DNA of 64,000 nt, taken from NCBI GenBank assembly GCA_964017065.1, contig OZ024785.1:7625672-7689671 (forward strand). The letters run 5' to 3'. Under the pieces are notes generated by a model. The model was not told the DNA's origin and did no database searches. It was given only the letters and a program-made list of their open reading frames with translations. Of the stretch, positions 58,501 through 64,000 are shown piece after piece (positions within the stretch are counted from its first letter, which is position 1; each line of letters opens with the position of its first letter). The DNA is from Haliclona indistincta (taxonomy: Eukaryota > Porifera > Demospongiae > Haplosclerida > Chalinidae). Made by a program: the position numbers and the translations under genes.

Positions 58501-60271
58501 TAGCAGATGCATAAAGTGCACTCGTATGTACCTCTGATCTTGGAGCAGCTTCAACAAATTGAGTTAATAGTTGACCAAATCCATTCTTTTGTTGTACTTG
58601 ACGAAGCTGGTTAATCTGGCGACTCCGAATTTCTGGTACTATAATCTCTCTAAAATGAGCCCAGATCGCATCAATTGATTCCTGCACCTGGCTACCAGAT
58701 GCATGAATTAACTATGAAGTGGATGGAAAACTATTTTTGTAATGAGATCGACAACGTACCTGTTCTGCACAAAATATTGTTAAACAGTACTGTGTGCAAA
58801 GTCTTGAATCGATCTTCTCCTCAACTATTTCAGCCAATTTCTTTTGTAATCCTCCTAAACAGTCAGGAGACATCTCTTCCAGCTTTTTTCCTACTCCCAA
58901 TAGTGAGGGGAATGCTGCTGGGGCATCTTCTATTACACGCGAAAGTACATGTAGCTCTACTTGGGGAGGTTCAAAGACGAACGGGTTGAGTACAGCCCTG
59001 CCAAGATACCTATAGTAATAAAGCAGCTATAGTGGTAACAAAACATGTATTAAAGGGTATGTCGTCCGTCACCTTGGGTCTACTTCAGTGAGTTCATCGA
59101 CAGCAAAAGTATTGGCTGTAATGATTGGGACACAGCGTGCACTGAAATGACTACGCTGAGTAGCCATTTCAGCACCTCCGAATGCATTGATTAGAATCTG
59201 CTTAAGAATGGTATTGTTGCTTGGATCATCAAGTACAAATGGGAGCGCTCCACTGAGGTGCTGTCGAGCAACGCTGTCGCTTAAGTAAGTTTGAAACCCA
59301 TGCTGTAAATTACACGCAGCTGCCAATGCAATCTTAGCAGCATTGCTCTTTCCTCTACTAATCTCTCCAAAAGCTATTTGGACAGCAACACTACCACAAT
59401 TGGTTAGCACACTCTCATAGAATAGAGAAATTACAGCAGCACCTACACATGTAAAATTGATAATTAATGTAATTTGTGATGATTTACTGTACACACACCT
59501 AAAACAAGCACAGCACTTGGCCAGTTGTTTCCCATCAGTGTAAGTATGCCTCTCATTAATTTCTCCATGGGTTGTGCAACAGTTGGCAGAGAAGACAAAG
59601 GATGAACTATATGGCTAATCTTGAGTTTCTTGAATACCCGAGGAACCCAAACAAACTCCTGTTGCTGTGGTGCAATGCTTGTGCCGTCACTACAGAACTG
59701 TAAATTCGGGCCTAGTACAAATACATTGGAGCCAGGCTGTCTTCCTGTGCAAACTACTGGCTTGCAGGCCTGGGGCTCGTAATCCACTGGCTCATCCTCG
59801 CAATCGCTACAGGTTAAGGTCTATCATTATAAGCGAGCACATGCTTATGATGACTTACTTAAAATCCTTCCAAAGATCCATCATGAATGCCTTTATGTCT
59901 TGGGATTCTAAATTGCAAACCAAAGCTCCGCCAGGTAATGCGTCACCGAGAAACTTCCTAAGTTGATCGCTGTTGTTCACCTCGTACCATGGCAAGAAGC
60001 ATTCGCTACATGTCATGATAATAGTGCGGGTAAATCAGTATTCAACTACACATAGTATACAGCAGTACCCTTTGACTATGCCACGTCGCCTGACTTCTTG
60101 CGACACTTCAACAATGAATCCACTGTACTCAGGGAAGTCCGGTGGAGCTTGCACAAATTTGACCAAACTCAGACCGAAATTAGTCAGCTCCACGAACTCC
60201 CCTTTATTCTTCGTCCAATACCCGATCTTACTTCCATTCTGTTCCACTTTGCGAGGCCGATTCCTTCCCAT
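55516..60271 (-). CDS. P-loop ATPase with repeat region and C-terminal PHD finger
   Basis: Exons on the minus strand: 60069-60271, 59859-60005, 59499-59806, 59073-59442, 58760-59009, 58532-58687, 57765-58089, 57652-57718, then twelve 57-nt exons (57545-57601 down to 56368-56424, every 107 bp), 56253-56314, 56167-56205, 56057-56113, 55944-55997, 55855-55890 and 55516-55676. Omitting a stop-containing exon at 55745-55801, the coding length is 2919 nt (972 aa), exactly in frame. Exon 4 has a Walker A-like GEISRGKS, a Walker B-like PFVLDDPS and a sensor-like PIITANTF. Twelve copies of RQSPVIDAPVSLSGSSSEL follow, then short Ser/Lys-rich exons. A PHD finger (CQEC, CDHC, H-YR-C, CPAC; 55516-55676) ends the protein. 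The start at 60271 is tentative. It is possibly chromatin- or transposon-associated; the exact family is not recognised. Confidence 0.75.
55745..55801 (-). other. Candidate stop-containing (poison) exon
   Basis: It has the same splice framing (AATAG/GGTCTCAACAGTCAAAGATG ... ACTCAGG/GTAAGG) and phase as its neighbours at 56057-56113, 55944-55997 and 55855-55890, but reads S-Q-Q-S-K-M-N-R-P-G-stop. Skipping it joins the preceding exon to the PHD exon in frame. Including it would end the protein before the PHD finger. Confidence 0.5.
56364..57647 (-). repeat. Tandem array of a 107-bp exon-plus-intron unit
   Basis: There are twelve head-to-tail units of exactly 107 bp (donor sites at 56364 + 107n). 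Each holds a 57-nt exon, from an ATACAG acceptor to a GAGTTAAG/GTAACC donor, and a 50-nt intron. Entry and exit are phase 2, so each unit adds 19 residues. Because 107 is not a multiple of three and the intron starts with an in-frame TAA, the array can only be translated if spliced. Variation is mainly conservative (PVIDAP or PMVDAP; RQSP or RRSP). Confidence 0.9.
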
Positions 60272-60419
60272 GATGGTGGTGCACGTAGCTGCAGTGTTGT
60301 ACGCAGAATTCACGGTGAGACTACAAGCACGTGCTCGTGATCAATGCACAATAAACGTATTTATTATTCATAAATGATTATTGAAAAGATTAATTATTAG
60401 TTACAGTATCAAAGGAAAC

Positions 60420-63400
60420 TTATTGTGAATCAGCAGCTTTGCTTTTAGGGAGCATAGGCTTTCTTCCATTGATGTAGCATTTGCTAGTATATGAGTTTCT
60501 ACGCAATACCATGCGGTGCAAATAAAATAAATGGTGTGTCTTGTTCATTGCACACACAATGTGTTTGTATCTAGCAATCCATGAAAAGGTTTGTTCTGCT
60601 ACTTGTGTATTGAAGTCAGGATTGTCTGCCTTCAGCTTTGCAGGTGAGAATAGTTCTTTGCACACTGGACTGATGTGATTTCTGAAGTGAAAAACATCAA
60701 TCACTTTGTTTATACTCATCCACAGACGATCGTACGGGCTTGGGAGAAAGAGTGGATTCTGGGCAACACGAAGCCGTTGTAGGTTACACATATTATCATA
60801 TGCCAGAGTAATGTTTGGTGGTATATCTGTTTTTCGAGTCAGAGACAGTAGCCACTGCACAAGAATCAAGAAAACTTGTGAGGGTGATTCAGATCTACAG
60901 GAAAACCACAAAAAATGAATTGAACGTATTTCTATGACAAAATTCTATGCTAATACATTTACAGTACAAGCACGTACACTCAACTCACATTATCTGAAGT
61001 ACTCTCGAATAATTATACTAACTGACACAATGACTCACTTATAAAGTGGCTGCCAACTGTCGATATGTCCTCCTCCCCTAATGACAAACTGGTGACCCCT
61101 AGACCATTTTCTCAGCTTTGTGCTATTCCCAGTGTCTTTATGGCACATATTATCATTAATGGTTGTACCATCAGCAACACTGGGGTGCTGCTGAATAAGA
61201 TCAGCTGTACCTGAGTAAGTGATGGTATTTTAGGAATGCAGACAGAATGCCGTCATGATAAATTTACAGAAGTAGTATTGACAATAGTTATTTTACAACA
61301 AGGCGACAATCTCATTAGCAAAATGTGTGATAGACATGTTAATATTCCATAGGTAGTACCAGCTCTATTCAGCAGATGGTTTTTGATGTCATGGGTAGAA
61401 CAAATTAATGTGCAAAAAATATTATGCTTAAAAAAGCCACAAATTCTCAAGGGCAAATAATTGATATTTTTCCTTCCTCTGCCAAGACTCACTTTCAAGA
61501 ATCACAGATACATGTGACCGTTGAGAAATCAGGATTAAACATTTTTGAAATTTTGTGTCAAAAGTCAAGAATATGAGCGATTATTGGGGAATCTATCAAA
61601 AGTGTTACAAACACGTCTTTAAAATATTAATGAATAATGATGATCAACTAAAACATAATCCATATCTGCAGTAGTTTTACTTATAATAAGCATCGGTAAA
61701 ATCGGAATAACAACAAATTTGCATTTTGGTGCAATTATCAAATGAACCAGTCGACTAACTGCACGTTATAACAGGCAACTATTGTACCTTGAGAATGAAC
61801 TGCATCAACACCTGCAGAAGATAGCCGAGGCAATTCTTTCACTGCACTCTCTACTTTGTCAGAGCAGACATTGCTGTCAGATATAGGTCCACTTTCTGCC
61901 AAGAAATGATTTAAAGTTGCAAATCAAAGAATAAGCTCGCAAATACATACTGCAGTGGGACCCTCTCATTTGGATCCCTTGAGACTCACAATAGTGTCTA
62001 ATTAGAGAGGGTTGTTGAACATTTTAAAATGCCTACATTTAGAATATTAGCGGCCCATTTACACTGATATGCTTGTACAGAACAACTTTTCCATCATAAT
62101 GCCGCTTATCGAACTACTATAATATTATAGTTCTCATTTGGGCGTCTGTTTACACTAATCTGATAACTTGTATCCACAAGCATGTACATTATGTATAATT
62201 GACAGCTATACAGCCAAAAATTGCTGTGCTAAAGTTTGCCGGCTCTAGAATATTATTTCTCAATAATTAGAATCGTTTCTGACAGTCGACTATGTGCTTG
62301 AAGCATCAAGCATAGATTCTAGAGACCCATCTTAGTTCACAGTCAAGTCCATTGGGTGTACATTCCCTCCCAAACACAAAGCAGTAACATAAAGCTCACC
62401 ATCTTTCAAAGCTCCAGCATGTTTGAGAAAGTCACGAAGTCCAGTTGGTATATGAGGTGCCCGGGAGTTTAAAAGCTGACAATGATCCTGACAAAATGCC
62501 TTGTTATGCAGTGGAGAATTTGTGCATACATCAGGTAATTTTAGATTTGGGATTCCCTCAACAGATATCTGAGAAAAATACATCACACAAAGTAGCAAAT
62601 GGCATTATTGCCACAGTATAGTGTATACAATATTATGTGCAGCTTGTCTGGTAATAAAGGTCACCAGACAAGTCAACAGCTCAAGGGGTCTTCCTTCAAC
62701 AGCTTAGTTACAGGTTAATTCGGTTCGCTCCACCTGAACTTCTGGTGCCCCAGAAGAATACCAGGTACATGTACAGATGAACAATGCTCTGGGATTTGAG
62801 CTAGTGTCCATTCTCTGGGCCAGAAGGACCAGATCACACCATTCCACTCAATCACTCACAAACACGCTTTCTCTATGCCATACTTTCTTAACAAAACTTT
62901 TTGGAAATTTGTGCAATTTTGAAATTGAGCAGGCAGTTTGTATTTGTAAATTGCTCAGGAGATTCTACGCAATTTGGAAACTAGTCTTGTTTTCATGTCA
63001 GCTGCTTCACTGTATGAAGACTACACTCCGCAGTCGTTGCCAATAGCGTTCACATATTAGCAGTGTACCGTTCAGAAACAAGTCTGCTGATTGTGAATGA
63101 GGAGAAAACAGCCAGTTTGAAAAAATTATTGAGAAAGTAAATTCCGTGCACGCCCACATTACACACAAAGAAAAAATTTTATTGTTAATGTGCATTATTT
63201 TGCTCAATTCTCAATGAAGACGTTATGTCGCTATGTAGCTCTCTGGTTAAGAAAACAGCAATTTGCTATACTCGTACAAATTGCTCAATAATACTGTTGA
63301 CACCTTACAAATACTATAATTATGAGTATGACTAACTTCAACATGGTAGAGGCAATGGGGAAATGACAATTTCCACATACCATCAGTGACCCAGAGAGTA

Positions 63401-63928
63401 CCACACCCTGCAAATGTTTAAAATTAATACTAAATTAAACCATTGCTAGTCTTGCATACCTCTAGCCTTGCAATCACTGGAGCATTCAGATGGTGGGTGA
63501 GGATAGATAGTCTCCTTGCGCAAACTCTCCACTAGCTCCATGTGATTTTCTCGATCACGGTCTGAAAAAAATGGTGTGTTTTCTTTGCCTAGTCGCCTAA
63601 GCTCTGCCTCCAGTTCACCGTTGTAAAATGCTTCCGCTGCATTCTTAGCTGTCATTTCTAATGCACAGTTAGATAATGAATGCTGTTGGTAGATTCATTA
63701 ACAACCTTTTCTTTTTGGGACACTAAAAGCGTCATTATAGGACTCAGAGAAAGCTTCAAATGATACCCAACCATGATTACTAAAAAGATAACGATAATAC
63801 TTAGTGTATAAATAATCTTTTTAAACTTACGCAAGAGAGCACTGGAATTCAAGCAACTGTCTTTCAAAATACACTGTGTCTGTCACTTCCACAGCTTCTC
63901 TAGCCAATCTGTAGTACTTGAATCCCAC
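60420..63928 (-). CDS. KDZ/CxC-type transposase-like protein (5' end outside model)
   Basis: Eight exons join in frame to 454 codons: 63831-63928, 63706-63779 (HGWVSFEAFSESYNDAF), 63460-63657, 63337-63407 (TLWVTDGMWKLSFPHC), 62400-62568 (Cys/His cluster CTNSPLHNKAFCQDHC), 61788-61895, 61039-61210 (INDNMCHKDTG ... RGGGHIDSWQPLYK) and 60420-60894 (LAYDNMCNLQRLRVAQ, VIDVFHFRNHISPVCKELFS, DFNTQVAEQTFSWIARYKHI). The DG-x-WKL, YDNMC and NTQ-AEQ-FSW signatures are those of KDZ (Kyakuja-Dileera-Zisupton) transposases and the CxC-domain proteins derived from them. The first Asp (VTDG) and AYDN are candidate catalytic residues. The N-terminus continues to the right, and exons beyond 63928 were not assigned. 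It is followed after 148 bp by the ATPase/PHD gene in the same orientation. Confidence 0.75.
62569..63336 (-). other. Long intron of the transposase-like gene
   Basis: The 768-bp interval between the DG-x-WKL exon and the Cys/His exon joins phase 0 to phase 0. No additional exon or recognisable element is seen in it. Confidence 0.5.
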
Positions 63929-64000
63929 CTGCCAAATTAGAAGCCTATAATGAGCATAGCAAACAAATAAACATTTGCGTGTACCTCGTGCTTATTGCCA

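Noticed and set aside
59667..60377. Plus-strand frames opposite the ATPase gene
   Set aside because: They have no domains, and they lie antisense to minus-strand exons that close in frame across all junctions.

Overview
The window looks like genomic DNA from a sponge, probably a demosponge similar to Amphimedon. The reasons are intron-containing animal genes with very short (about 45-60 nt) GT-AG introns, a cluster of Ig/FN3 single-pass receptors, adhesion-type 7TM receptors, and many non-autonomous DNA transposons. The species is inferred, not proven. There are no rRNA, tRNA or bacterial features. Exon boundaries below come from my own reading of GT/AG sites. They are supported by exact phase closure: predicted coding lengths of the intact genes are multiples of three.

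Left and middle (1-46.9 kb): a receptor family with one architecture, namely signal peptide, three Ig-like domains, three FN3-like domains, one TM helix and a tyrosine-containing tail. It has eight exons, and each extracellular domain sits on its own exon. Four copies run on the minus strand (1555-4221, 5148-7817, 8740-11426, 17456-20112). Three run on the plus strand (20284-22957, 24657-27317, and 28213-29000 cut by an assembly gap). One is 5'-truncated (45461-46845), one is a divergent complete relative (40374-43530), and there are several fragments. The copies at 5148, 17456, 20284, 24657 and 40374 read as intact. Those at 1555, 8740 and 45461 carry frame or splice lesions. Exons 3-8 are near-identical between copies, while exon 1 (the membrane-distal Ig domain) falls into distinct types.

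The receptors pair with adhesion GPCR genes (hormone-receptor-like domain, GAIN, GPS, 7TM) lying tail-to-tail: intact at 47052-49664, broken in TM1 at 29102-31842, and relics at 11.9-14.0 kb and 23.0-23.6 kb. The whole is organised as an inverted duplication centred near 20.2 kb, a 3.59-kb tandem duplication (1555-5147 / 5148-8739), and an approximately 8-kb direct duplication (28.2-36.4 / 46.05-53.9 kb) that also carries a small Ig gene (35.5-37.2 kb and its 5'-truncated copy at 53.1-53.8 kb).

Between these lie TIR elements and palindromic MITEs. Several can be dated by an empty site or a target duplication: 33037-33614 with TTAA, 16410-16796 with ACGTT, 14706-16058 with TATA, and a composite repeat in three full copies.

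Right end (54-64 kb): a 19-bp minisatellite, then two minus-strand genes in tight succession. One is a KDZ/CxC-type transposase-like gene (60420 to beyond the right part of the window). The other (55516-60271) encodes a P-loop ATPase with a C-terminal PHD finger. Its middle is a 12-fold tandem array of a 107-bp unit, and each unit is one 57-nt exon plus one 50-nt intron. This exon-intron minisatellite and the receptor cluster, which has an allorecognition-like organisation, are the two most notable discoveries.
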